From contig JAESIW010000180.1 in the NCBI GenBank assembly GCA_016802295.1, forward strand, positions 3,131,361 through 3,195,360: a stretch of 64,000 nt of DNA, written 5' to 3'. Origin of the DNA: Brachionus rotundiformis. Taxonomy: Eukaryota > Rotifera > Eurotatoria > Ploima > Brachionidae. Shown here one piece after another: positions 32,254 to 44,588 of this stretch. The position numbers and the translations under genes were made by a program. The notes beneath the pieces were generated by a model that saw only the letters and a list, made by a program, of their open reading frames with translations, did no database searches and was not told where the DNA came from. Positions within the stretch are counted from its first letter, which is position 1; the number at the start of each line of letters is the position of its first letter.

Positions 32254-33791
32254 CTAGCAAAAAATTGACTATTTAACCATCTTTAATGAGATATTTCTTA
32301 ATTTTTCTTACTTGCATTTCTCATTTAATTTCATTTAAAGCAATTTAGAGAAAATTTTAATTCTAATATTTAAAAAAAAGCTGTAATTAATATTTTTTAA
32401 ATTTAAATATTTAAATACATATTGCCCTAAATTTTTAAACTTGCATTCACAATTTTTAAAGAATATAATTTAGAAACATTTTTTATTTCTGTATTTAATA
32501 CAAAATTTTTAATTGATAATTAATAATTTAACTAAACTTGTCGCTGTTTTTAAAGATACCCCTTCGGTATTGATTCTGAATTTGTAAAAATCCACGTATA
32601 TTCAGTCATTGAAATTTGATCTAGACCTCGTGCATTCAAACTATACCTTGTTATCATTTAAATTAATGAACATATGCCTAAGAAAAAAGTTGCATGCTCG
32701 ATTCTTTGTTAATTTAAAAAAATTCAAAATAAAATACACAAAATTAAACAGGATAAATAAAAATAAATCTAGCTAGTTTAACATGATCCAAAGACGAATT
32801 GGACAATTTTTCTAATTTTTAAATTTTAACTTTTTTTTTAATTTAATAAAAAAACTTTAATTTTATTTTTGTGTTTAAAGGATGAGTAAAAAGTTAAAGG
32901 ATCTGATTTGAGTTTGAAGCTAAAATTTATCCTGAAACCAGGTACATTAATCTATTATTCACCATGTGCTCTTAAAAAAATTAAGCATATCTTTTTAGTA
33001 CCTCGCTTTTTTATTATATTAAATTTTATGCTAAATATTTCTGAGCATAAGATTAAATTTTTTGTGTAAATTTAAATTTTAAGTTAGCTTAAAAGTAAAT
33101 TAAAAAAATACCCAGTCTAATTTTTACAAGAGCAAAATAAATTACTTATTACGAGCAAAGGTCTAGTCTCAAATACTAAAGACAAAAGCATTAAGCTAAA
33201 TGTGAAATTATTTTTTTTAAATTTTTTATCAAAGAATTTATTAAATTTTTTCGATAAACGAATTTCTATCTAACCAAATTGACCATAAATATTTTTTCTT
33301 TAGGCTAAATGCTTTGCATATGAACTATTTTATTTTCAAAAAAAATTTGAATTGTCTTATCTTATCTTTCAAAATTTAGCCATTTTTATCAAAGATCAAT
33401 ATACCATAGATCAGATGCGATTATACTCTAGTCCCAAATATATTTAAGTTTTTGGCCAAAATTAGTGAGTTCTAAGCCATGAAATCACCTTCTAAAATGA
33501 TTGATTGTTTGTATATCGAGTCGTATTGAATTGAATGATTCTCAATGAATTGAACTCGTCAAATTGAGCATTTAAACTATTTTTTAAATAAACTTAGATT
33601 TAATTACAATTATTTTACACTTTTGTTAAAAACTTAAAATATCAAGAATAATAAAAAGATTTAAAGACCTGGATCATTTTGGTTCTTTAGTTTTTCATGG
33701 ACAAAAGTAAATGAATTTTGGAAGAAAATTTCAAATATCAAACTTGATTTTTCAAAATTAATTTATTTAAAAAAAAACTTAGATGAATTAT
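32254..33791. other. Intergenic, MKS1 3' end to SBNO 5' end
   Basis: About 1.5 kb upstream of SBNO and downstream of MKS1, both on the minus strand. It should contain the SBNO promoter. It is very AT-rich; no open frame, repeat or motif was recognised. Confidence 0.45.
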
Positions 33792-36157
33792 TTATTCAAG
33801 CAGTGATTTAGACTTTTCCCTAGTTTCTATCATTTTATTTTTTGCCATTTGAAATCGTTCTTAAAAATAAAAATACTCATTTTTCTTGTTATTAAAAATT
33901 TACTTTTAAATTTTTTACCTAAAATTTCGTTCAATTCTTTTCTGCTGCTTTGATTTCTAAAAGATTAGGCATTAGATTAATTCTGGGATAGAACCAAAAA
34001 TCTAAAACTTACGCCAAGGCATCAATTAAGCTATTCGAGCCTTTACCATGTTTCATGAATATCCTTAGTTATAATTGATAATTTAAATAAATAATCAACA
34101 TAAATAAAAATTACTGAGATTGGAATACTGTGTTTAAACGAATGGTCAATGTTCCAGTGGTAAATGTTCTGAACCCAAATCTACTCAAAATAGACCCCTA
34201 ATAAAACAATTAATCATCTTTTAGAATTTTTTTAGCATTTTCTACCTCATGGTCCGAAGGTACGGTTGTATAAGTAATGTCTTCCAGTTCGGGAGAGCCT
34301 CCTATAAAAAATCGCCTCAATTCATAGATCAATGAGTCTCCTCTCGGTCTCCAGCATGGCTTAGTTTCCTCATATATACCTGGCTTGACTGGTATTTGCA
34401 GCCAAGTATACCCTTCAGTGCGATATCTACTCCATGAGTCATAAGAAGCTACTTCAAATAAGATTTTTGGCATCTTCGGAATTTCGTCTTTTTATTTAAA
34501 AAAAGTTTAAAACAAATTATTAATTACTTATTAATTTTAATTACCTCTATTTAAAATATTGTATTCATCATTTTTGTAATAAAGATCAAATTCAAATGGA
34601 TGAGAAAAGTAGGCTATTTCGTCGTTACCTTCAATTTTTGTTCTAGATGTTGGTGTAAAACCGCTCAAAGGAACAGATCTATCAATATGCCAATCTAAAA
34701 GAATAAATAAATAATTTTTTCATTTTCTGATTAAATATTATTTAATTAAGAAATTACTTTTAGGTAAATCTAGTTGATAATATACATGCAAGTCATCATA
34801 GTCAAAATTCTTGGCACTTAATATCTCGCCAAAAACATGCACTTTCATCACTCCAACAAGAGGCTAAAATAAGATAAAATTATATTTGTGTTCTAGCCCT
34901 TTGGACAAAAATAAGTTCTCACCATTTTAAAATCTTTACCAACTAAATTTTTTATATATTCTGAATGACGTAAAAACAATTCTTTGTGTAGACGATTTTC
35001 CTTTATTAAATCAGTACTAGCTATAGAGCTCGAAACATGTTCAAGTGTATATTCATAAGTTTCTAAAAAAGTGCAAAATCCAAAAATTGTAATCTATTAA
35101 CCAAGTGCTCATACCTCTGGCAAAACCTCCTGTTTGAATAAAATAAGTGTCAGAATTGAAATCAGGTTTCATTATAATTGCACCATTTGAATCAATTTTG
35201 ATACAACAAAGCACGACTTCGTCATTCATGGTAAAAGTACTTGAAATAAATAAAGCATTCAAAACAAATTAAGACTAGCGGTACAATATTACTTTTCTGC
35301 TGTGGATAGATCGGCCATTATGTACATGGTATGAAAAGGTACAATTTTTGACTGAAATTTTTTCGAATCATCTTTTGTAGGTGCATAGTTGACAATGTCT
35401 TTTTTTGGCACCTGAATTTCACTGTTTTGTATTTATAGATCAGTATAATTTATAAAAAAAATGCAAACAAACCTTGGTTTAGTCTTTCCAACTAATGTGC
35501 GCTTTTTTAAGTAATTCCTGTTCTTTTCCAAAAATGATGGTATTGCAGATTTAGGTGCAGTGTTTACCTCAGCTTCGATCTTAAAAAGTTTATTTTGTTA
35601 AAAAAAGAAAAAAAAAATCTAAAAATTTTACTTCATCATAAAACTCATAAGGATCTGAATCAATATAGGTAAATATCCTTCCTGGTTGGTAATTTCGCTC
35701 CCTGGAAAATTAAAAATTGAATTAAATAACAACCAAACAAAATGTGGAAATTTACTTAAGTTTAAGACATTCTTCTTGGTAATGTTCTTCTAAAATAGTT
35801 TTTGGTACAAAATTTTCGTTTACATATTTGATGTATTCTCTCTAAATTATTTTTACAGTTTAATTTAATTAATTAGAACCAAAATTTGATTTACCTTGGA
35901 AAAGATTTTGGCTTGCCAATTAATTATTGCTTCTTCCCTTTTTGAATTCAAATCTGTTAAATCTTTCTTTATTTTCTCTAATTCTTTCAATTTATTTGGT
36001 TCGGTTTGATTAGGTATTTTTCCAGTTGCTCGCTGTAAAGTTACCCTGATAAAATTATAATTATCAAATAGCTATTTCCTTCTAAATTATACTTTATTTT
36101 GAAATTGCGTACAGGATCTTTTGATCTATAAATACAGCTCGAGTAGATATTATTCAT
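33792..36157 (-). CDS. MKS1: Meckel syndrome type 1 protein homologue (B9 domain, ciliary transition zone)
   Basis: Fifteen exons join in phase: 36157-36093, 36045-35895, 35841-35756, 35701-35632, 35579-35473, 35421-35293, 35239-35115, 35062-34923, 34863-34758, 34694-34545, 34487-34246, 34197-34115, 34063-34013, 33956-33919, 33859-33792. The 536-residue product compares with 559 for human MKS1. Matching blocks are IYRSKDPVRNFKIKVTLQR at the start, GRIFTYIDSDPY, the KIDSNGAIIMKPDF segment, VHVFGEILSAKNFDYDDLHV at the start of the B9 domain, SHPFEFDLYYKNDE, and YELRRFFIGGSPELEDITY. After that comes LSRFGFRTFTTGT and a short helical tail. MKS1 with B9D1/B9D2 forms part of the transition-zone gate at the cilium base. 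At 34245 the donor GTAGAA must be used: reading on meets a stop 11 codons later, while splicing restores PSDHEGSILSRFGFRT. Introns are mostly 46-65 nt. Confidence 0.93.
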
Positions 36158-36452
36158 TTTTTATTTTTTGAAATATGATAAATATTTCACTACCTTAAAC
36201 ATTTTAGCTCGTACATTTTTAAATTTCGATGGCTACTATAGCAACCAAAATTAATAGAGTAAAGGTCGAATTTTTTATATTCTGCATTTATAGTCTGAAG
36301 ATGATTTAAGGCTGAAATTATTTTATTTTTAATGAGTATTAATCTAATTAATCAACAATATTTATCATAACTAAATTTTAAATTTTTTTTAAATAAAAGC
36401 ATTTTCTTAAATTTTAATCTATTTATTTTAAAAAATGAAGAAATTAAAAAAA

Positions 36453-37719
36453 TTATATTCTTAACGAAGTTTGCTTCCTCTTGACCATTCCGCTAGAATA
36501 AACTAAATTTAAATGCTTGTTTGAAGAACGAATTTCCTTTGCTGTTGAGAACGAATCAGTTGAAGCTTCCAAATTAAATTTATTCGGATTAGATAGTTTG
36601 CTTTCGACACCAGATTCTTCATCAAAGTCATCTTCTAAGCAATCTAGGACACTACTTTTTTCTTTTTTATTCAATGAGTTAAGTGAAGAAAATACTTTGT
36701 TTTTCTCTATATAATTGGTCAAATAAGAATTTTTTACCAGAGGTGCTGCTTTGCCCGAATTTTTGAGGCTTGGAATACTCAAAGTCTTCGGATTGAAAGT
36801 CGAATTGAAATGTCTAATTGTACGAGAATGTTTTTCCACTAATTTAGACCAGTCTTTGTCATCTTTGAAATTAATGGTACAGCCATTCCATGGAATTGAT
36901 TCAAATGACCGATTTGAATTTGGTATTGGCATACCAATTTTAATTCGTTTTACTTTATGCAAATAATCACAGTAACAATTAACATAATCGTTTATCAGTT
37001 CTGTTAAAGATGAAAAAACAAGCTTTTTGTATCCTAGATCAGATCTACGGCTTATTCCAAGGGCGCCGAATTGTCCTGTTGAATGACAATAAACGCCTAA
37101 AACAACATGACGATGCACATTGCCTTTCGAATTCGTTTTAAAGCCAATGGTAAACTTTTCCACTCCACCAAGAGAACCTGATGCTATTTCGTTTATGAGA
37201 AATATAGCCAATATGACAGCCTCAAGACACTTGATTGGCAATGAGACTTCAATCATTTTTTTGGAAAGCTCTGCTAAACCCATTAACGGCCTATCTTTGC
37301 GTATTTCAAAAAATTGTAGACTAATATTTAATTAGTATTTTTAATTAGAAATATTTTAATAAACTGAGTACCCTGTGTGATTGTATTGCAATTTTTCAAT
37401 ATAGTTTTGTATTTTTTCAATTTTTTCACAATTTGAGATTGTCTTATTACTCAATATTGAATATGGAACCACTGGTATATCAACATTGGGCAATTTATCT
37501 TTATTATTTTGAATATATTCAATATTTTCAGCGGCTAGTTTTTTTAAAAAATTTATCAATTTTCAGGTCTTAATGTATTTTTTTAACAAGAACAAACCGG
37601 ATGGCTGAAGTTGCTTGGCATAACTCCACATTCGATCCCAAACATCGTTGCTTAGAGGATATCCTCCTGTATTTAAGTAAAAAATGACATTTTTCCCCTC
37701 TTTTATAGGAATACAATTC
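36453..37719 (-). CDS. VASH1: Vasohibin, tubulin tyrosine carboxypeptidase (5' end not found)
   Basis: Three exons join in phase: 37719-37598, 37534-37372 and 37320-36453. They contain NTGGYPLSNDVWDRMWSYAK, the LPNVDIPVVPYSIL block, KIQNYIEKLQYNHTG, LQFFEIRKDRPL, and the catalytic region. That region has the catalytic Cys in LPIKCLEAVILAIFL, the His in GNVHRHVVLGVYC and the ALGISRRSDLGYKKL segment that supplies the third residue in the Cys-His-Ser/Leu triad described for vasohibins. Vasohibins, with the small partner SVBP, remove the C-terminal tyrosine of alpha-tubulin. The C-terminus (about 120 residues) is divergent, basic and Ser-rich. The first exon shown starts after an acceptor with two codon bases missing, so at least one upstream exon with the ATG is absent from this model. 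VASH1 and VASH2 cannot be distinguished. MKS1 starts 295 bp downstream on the same strand. Confidence 0.9.
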
Positions 37720-40700
37720 CTTTTTAAATTAGCAAGTTAAATTTTTTATCTGTTAAAAATTTAATTGTCATAATTACACTGAAGACATCGATTTGACAAC
37801 TTTGTTATAAAAAGCAGCTAGACATTAATATGAGTAGAAAAACAAATATTTTTTTTATTATAATTTTGGCATTTGAAATTTTTGAAAATTCTTTGTTTTA
37901 TAATACAATAACCTAGCAACATACCCGCTTTTGGAAAACTAAAGCGATATGCTCATGAACGTGAACATGAATAGACTAAAATTATTTTTATATTTATCAA
38001 GAAATAAACTCATTTATTTTAAATTTTAAAATTATCTAAATCAAAATCAGCCAAAATCAGAAGTTAGAAAATATTATGTCGAATAATACTGTTCGAGTTT
38101 TATTATTTTTAATAAACTTTAAATTATAAGTAATTAAATAAAATTCGCATGATCATTTCACGTAATTTAAGAAAAAGAAAAATAGATATTCTTTAAATTT
38201 AAATTTATTTTGATTATAAAGAAAACACTTATTAAGAATACTAACCCTTTTTGAAACTTTGCTTCATTTTTTGTAATTATTATCAAAAAACTTGTGAGAA
38301 ACTTTGCTTATAAATAGCATTTTCATTAATCACTATAACAATTATAAAAAAAATTAAAAATTTAATTTGGAGAACAAAATAAAAATTCAGTTTAATTAAT
38401 TTATTTTCAATTAATATTTTTTTACACAATTAATTTTTCACAAGTCAGTAAATTTTTTAATTTCAAAATCAAAATTTGCCACTCAATTCATTTTTAACAT
38501 CTTGACATTGGCTAGAAAAAAATTTATCTAGTTAGTCAAATTAAAAAAATGATACATGAAATTTAAAAATATTTTTCTCCTAATGTTAAATTAAACAAAT
38601 TATAAACAATGCGAGATAGATGCCAGTCTGATCTGTGCAAAGAGATATTATAAATAAATTATGTTCTAACTATTCTAGAAGTTTGAATAGAAGATAACTT
38701 TATTAAATCGAAAATAATCAAGACATAAATCGTATATGCATAAAGCATCATTAATTTTCGACTGGAATATTAATTATTGGTGAATAGCTAAAAATTTTAA
38801 AGAAATTTTATTGGAATTTAGCATAAATTTACCACCACATCATAATTTTACCTCAAAGATCAATCCTAAATCTATGTAGGCATAAAGATAAACGATCAAC
38901 TTTAATTTTATCTTATGAATTATTTGATGAATAGAACTACACAACGATGAAAAATAAACTATTGGAATTTTTTTCTAATTTAACTTATGAGCTTTTCTTA
39001 GCATTTGAGTTGGTGGTATTTTTTTTCAAAAGATTCTTATAACTGTTAAAAATTCAAAGTAATATCAGACTTTTATGATTTTTAGGCAATAAATTCCTAT
39101 AGATTAAACTAAAATGAATTTTCGAAAAATCCAATTTGTTAATCACAAAATAACCTAATTTTATGATTTTATTAAATTTAATTTATAAAAATTAGCTATA
39201 ATTTTCAAATAGCTGATTGTAAGATCTATTAAGTCAGATAAATTTTTTATATCTCTTTTGTTCGTTTAATAAAGTAATTTAAATTTATTGATTAGAAGAT
39301 TTGTAACTCTAGAACTTGATAAAAATCGAGTTACTAATCAAATAGACACGCTAATGGTAAAATATATAATACAAATTTTAAAATAGGTAATCTTAACTAG
39401 AAGATATAATTTTTAAGAGAAAATTTATTAAATTTCAATCATCATTTTAACAGGTAGTCCAATATTTATAAATCTGGAATTGTAATCCAAATTTTAAATA
39501 AAACTATGCTACCCCGTAGTTAATTAAACTTAATTTGAGTTGATCTAATGAAATAAGAAAATTTTGGCCATACATTTTCTTTATTTCTAATTTATATTTT
39601 AAATTACAAATTAGTTTTAAAAGATTTGGGCTCTGTAATAATAATTTTTTTTTGCATTAGAACAAATTAAAAGTTTAATTTTCTTTAAGTTCATTTTTAA
39701 TTTAAAAATTGATTTTCACATTTTATCTCAAATCATATACACCTTATTCAAAACTGTAAGTGTAAAGTTTACTTCTGATGAATAATTTGGTTTTTTATAC
39801 AGCACTTATCTATTCCTTCTAGAAGATTATGTTCACTTATCGTTATATTTTAAAATATAATCGTTTGTTTTTTTCTTTTTTGTTGGGTTCTAAAGCTATA
39901 AAATTTATGTTTCGAATCAATTTTAATTGTAAAATAATAATTGAAACAACAGAAATAAACTCTTTTTTAATATAAATATTTTTATAAATTTTTTTTCAAT
40001 ATAGAAAAAAGTTTATTGGGGTTTAGGTAAGAAAGCATTTCTGAAATTCGATTATTCACCTAATATTTGTTGAAAGAAATAGAAAAAATACTCAGCTAAA
40101 TACCGAGGCTGCATGAGTTTTGGTAAATCATCTATTCTTATGATATAGCAAATATTTTTTTATCTCTACTTAATGATTGATATTTTTTAAATAAATATTT
40201 AAAAATGTGAAAATCTCATAATCCAAATAAAATTTTATTCTCAGAGATCTATAGAAAGTTTATGAATTAACGATCTAATTGATGAAGCTAATGTCCAATT
40301 TTAAGATTAAATATAAACTTTTAGGAGAACAATAGACAATTTGTTTCTTGAGGATATTTCAAAATTTAAATCACTATTTTATAGAAAGAACTCTTCAAAT
40401 CAAATAAGAGTCTGTAAAGACAATTGGCAAAGATTAAAATATTTGAGCTAAAATAATAAATTTAATTTAAATAATTGAGTTAGGCATAAATATCTAGATT
40501 TACTAATATTTATGATCATACATCTTAAAACATAGATACTTTTAATATATATGTATTTTATTAGTTAAATATATTATTATAGCTTCTTAATGAACTAGGT
40601 AAATAATAAATGAGCTATTTTCAACTTAAGTTGGTAATAGTTGGTTATCATAATATAATTCTATCTTAAGTTATAGAAGTTTTTGCTAAAGAATTTTATT

Positions 40701-43700
40701 TACAGAAATTGACCTTGAAATCGTAATGATACTTTGTTTAAAAAAATCAATTATTAAATTATGATAGTCAAAAATAATGGATTGAAAATTAACACCATTT
40801 AAACTTTTTAGATTATAGATATTAGTTTATTTTTCCAATCAAATATTATGATATTTAAATTGAACAGTGCATTCAAGTTGTGTTATGTTTTATATTGTTA
40901 TTTTGAAAATTGTTTTAATTTTTTTTAATAAATTAGTCTGACAAATTTTAATAGAATGAATAAATTTAAAAGGTTGTGTTTTATGCGAACATTTACAAAA
41001 TACAGCTATGGTAAATTGATATCTCTCAAATGGGTTATCATCTGTTTGAAATCAATCAGGAATAGAACAAAAAAATAGAATAAGATAAGACAATGTTGAA
41101 TTAAGAATTTTATTTTTTTTCGCTTTTTTTTTGGTTGAGAAGTGTTGTATTAAATATTCAAATATTAATATTTAAACAAAAAATATAAACCAAAATTATT
41201 TTAAATGACGGGCATTTTATTGAAGTACTTTTTTTTTATTTTGTTTTCTTATTTAATAAAATAAATGAGAATAAATGCTAGAGAATAAAAATTTTCGAGT
41301 ATTTTATTAGAATTAGGTTGTTTTCTTTAGGCTTATGAGAGTCTTAAAGCTTAATTACAATAAATTCAAAACAGTGGTTTTGGTTATGCATAATTCTCAA
41401 AATAACCTGTGGAATCGCGGGTGGTTTACTCAAAATTTCAAGACCAAATATAAAATAACCAACAGTTTGCACTTTTTTGTTTAATTTTAATGAGTTCTGA
41501 AAATATTTTATCATTTCATTTTTTGTTTTGTAATTTTTTAGCATTGTTTATTTTCTTTAAGTTCCATGAATGCAGCTAAAAAAAAAGAATAAGTATTTTT
41601 CGGCTAAATATGATTTTTTTTGCTTAAGCAGCTTATATAATAAATTTCTAAGGTTTAATTACAATTTTTCAATAAACAAATAATTCGCTTATAAATCATT
41701 TGGGTTTCGGGTTGTATAAGAATACAAATACCACGGCTAAATGCAAAATATTAAATTTGGTTCAGCTTTGTGAATATTATGTTTTAATGTTAGCAGCATT
41801 TATTTAAATAGTTAATTTATTTTGTTTAATTTATAATTCTAATTAGAAAATGATTATTTAACTATTAATGAAGAATTGTAGGAATCTTTTCTTCGATGGT
41901 TAAATGACCTTGAAGTAAAAATTTTCTGATCTTTCACTTAAATCAAACCAATTTTTCCAAAGTGATAGGAAAAGTTTTAAAATTTTCTTGTATGCTCCAT
42001 TTACCATAAAATTTGGTCAACAATGATTTTTATTTTTCTTCTTCAATTGATTTGTGGTAAAAATTGATATAAAGTCTAGCTAAATATTGTTTTTTTTATA
42101 CTAGAATGTAAATCTAATTGATCGGAAAACAATCAACTTTAAACTATTTATTATTTGGTTAAGTAAAGTTATTTACATTTAATCAAATTAGCAAAAGTCA
42201 AATTGTTATTGGGCTCAGAGAAGTCGTGATTTGGCTCTTAATTTTTGGCAATTAGTTTTTAAATTTGTTCATAGGCCAAAATTAATAAGAATAAAATAAA
42301 ATTTAATTTTCTTAATCCATAGACCAAACTCAAAGTATGTAGATCATTTAAGCCTAGCATTCATAGCTGGTCATCGTATGTATGAGATGATCATTAGCGA
42401 GTTTATTTACATTAATAAACGAATATTAATCCATTAATTTTAAGTTGAGAATTTCAATATATAAGACATGACAAAAGCAAGAAAAGAATACTTAAAATTA
42501 AAAATTGATATTAGTCTGTCTTACTTGGTCAGTACCACAATATGCACGGAATCTCATTTGAATATTTTTAAAGATTCCATTAAAATTAGCTCTAATTTTT
42601 GTTTATGTTGGAATATTTATATCCTATTGATAGGTCAAGTAATCAATTTATTTTGACGATAAATGCCTGCTTAGAACAATATTTGCATAGCCGTAGATTC
42701 AGAAGATAGTACTTTGTATATTCTATCTGATTGTATTCTTCCTATAAACAGCATATGGGATGATTTAGGGAATCCTACACTGAACGACTTGGCTCTGGGT
42801 GATTTTCAACCAGAGAAAAATTGATGTCATTTTTGGGGCAAAATTTTCCACAAGAAATCGTGACCATTCACTGAATATAATTATCACAGGCGATCTAAAT
42901 TTGATCTAAATTATAATTTTTATCTTAAAGCCTCAATTTTTTTTCAAAGATAATTTTATTAGTCTGTAGTCTAGGTCTGAGAATAATTTGTTTACATTGG
43001 CCAAGTTTTGGCAGACCTAAAATCGATTTAATGTGAAGATAAGTTAGAGAACACATTTTTCATTTCAAAGCTTGATTAAAGATAGCCAACATTCTGCTTA
43101 ATAAATAACAGGTTTATTTAGAGTCGATCGTGCATACCTAAGTCGATATTCAGTCGAGTTTACTCATTTAAGTGAACCGAAAAACATTGGCGTTGGTCTA
43201 TTTGATCAAAATATATGCGCCGAGAATACATTTGTTTCTAGGCTCTAAAATAAATTGTATTTTAATGAAGCATCATATTGTAAATTAAAATTAATTTTAA
43301 AATTTTATCTCTGCTCAGACTATTTCAATTTTGTAGGTTTTAAATCATTAATGATAAAAAAAAAGTTTTGTCAAAAAAACTTAGCATCTGATTAAAGTAA
43401 ATAAAAAATTTAATTTATCGATTGAATGAGTTGTTTATAAATGAAAAGTAACTATTGTCCGCGAATAATTGTTCCTCAAGAGGTCGCTATTCCAATTAAA
43501 AATATCTAATTTAATAGGAGACTCTCGATAGATTTAGAAATTTAATATTATTTTATTCAAAATTTTAATTTAGACTTTTTCAAAAATAATTTTAATGATT
43601 TTTATTTTATGTAATGTTTTTTTTTCAATAAAAAGTTCTTTTAAATTTCGGTTTTAAAAGAAAACCGTGAAAAATAAACTGATAATTAGTTTTGGGTTAG

Positions 43701-44588
43701 TTTAAGTTTTCATATAATTTAGATTTTTTTTTTTGAAAAAAATGAATTATTAAAATAAACAAATTTAAATTTTAATATAATTGAACCTTGAAATTTAGTA
43801 CCTAGTACCAATTATTTAGCCATCAATATAATATTCTCCATTTAAATAATTATCTTTCGAGTTAAATATCTTCATTATTTAGGGCTTTTTCAGTGTCAAA
43901 CTTGATAAGTCAAGATAAAAAATTTTCGAGTTTTCATTGTTTTCAATAAAGCTAATTAAGGGCTTGATTGTGTTTGGTCACGTTAATTGTGTTCATTAAA
44001 TTTAACTAATGTCCAAATATTTAAGTTGAAGCAGTTGGACAAACAACGAAATAAAGACCAAATTTAAGGATTCAATTTAAATGAGTTATATAAGCAAAAT
44101 TTGAAAAAGTTTATTTTTCATTCTATGCAATGACTGCGGCAAAATATAAATTGCCATAAACGATAAATAAACACCTTTTTTATATTAAGTAGGTTCAAAT
44201 ATGTTTTAAAAGCTATTTTAAGGTCTTTGCAAGCGCGCAATAGTTGGCAATACAAACTTTTAATTTATTTGATCTTAATTTATTTGAGTTGTATTCTACT
44301 GCAGTCAAATAATTAAAATATTTATTTTTAAATTTTGTCTATACATTAAATATTTAGATAAAAAAAGAAATTTTTTTGAATTAATTAAATACATCGCTTT
44401 AAAATTCAAGAGGATTTAAATTTTTTTTATCATAAAAAGGTAATTATTTGCATGTCCAATTATTCATAAATGTTCTTGCATGCAAATTTTAATTTTCAAA
44501 AACGCCTTATCTTATGTTTTATGACTTTAAAATATTTTAATAAACAGGGCTTCTCTCCGAGATAGATAACAGACGATTTTAATTCACA
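37720..44588. other. 6.9-kb gene-free region upstream of filamin
   Basis: The longest stretch without a recognisable gene in the window. It is very AT-rich with many homopolymer runs. Short open frames at 41344-41544 (minus) and 42468-42656 (plus) show no family resemblance and are in the range expected by chance. A slightly GC-richer patch near 42670-42860 has no coding signal. It should contain the unseen vasohibin 5' exon(s) at one end and the filamin promoter or 5' UTR exons at the other. Confidence 0.5.

Noticed and set aside
36517..37335. Plus-strand frames opposite vasohibin
   Set aside because: Shadows of a strongly supported coding exon on the minus strand.
41344..41544. 66-codon minus-strand frame in the gene-free block
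   Set aside because: Length is within chance expectation for this amount of sequence and no family resemblance was seen.
42468..42656. 62-codon plus-strand frame in the gene-free block
   Set aside because: Short, no recognisable motif and no supporting splice signals.
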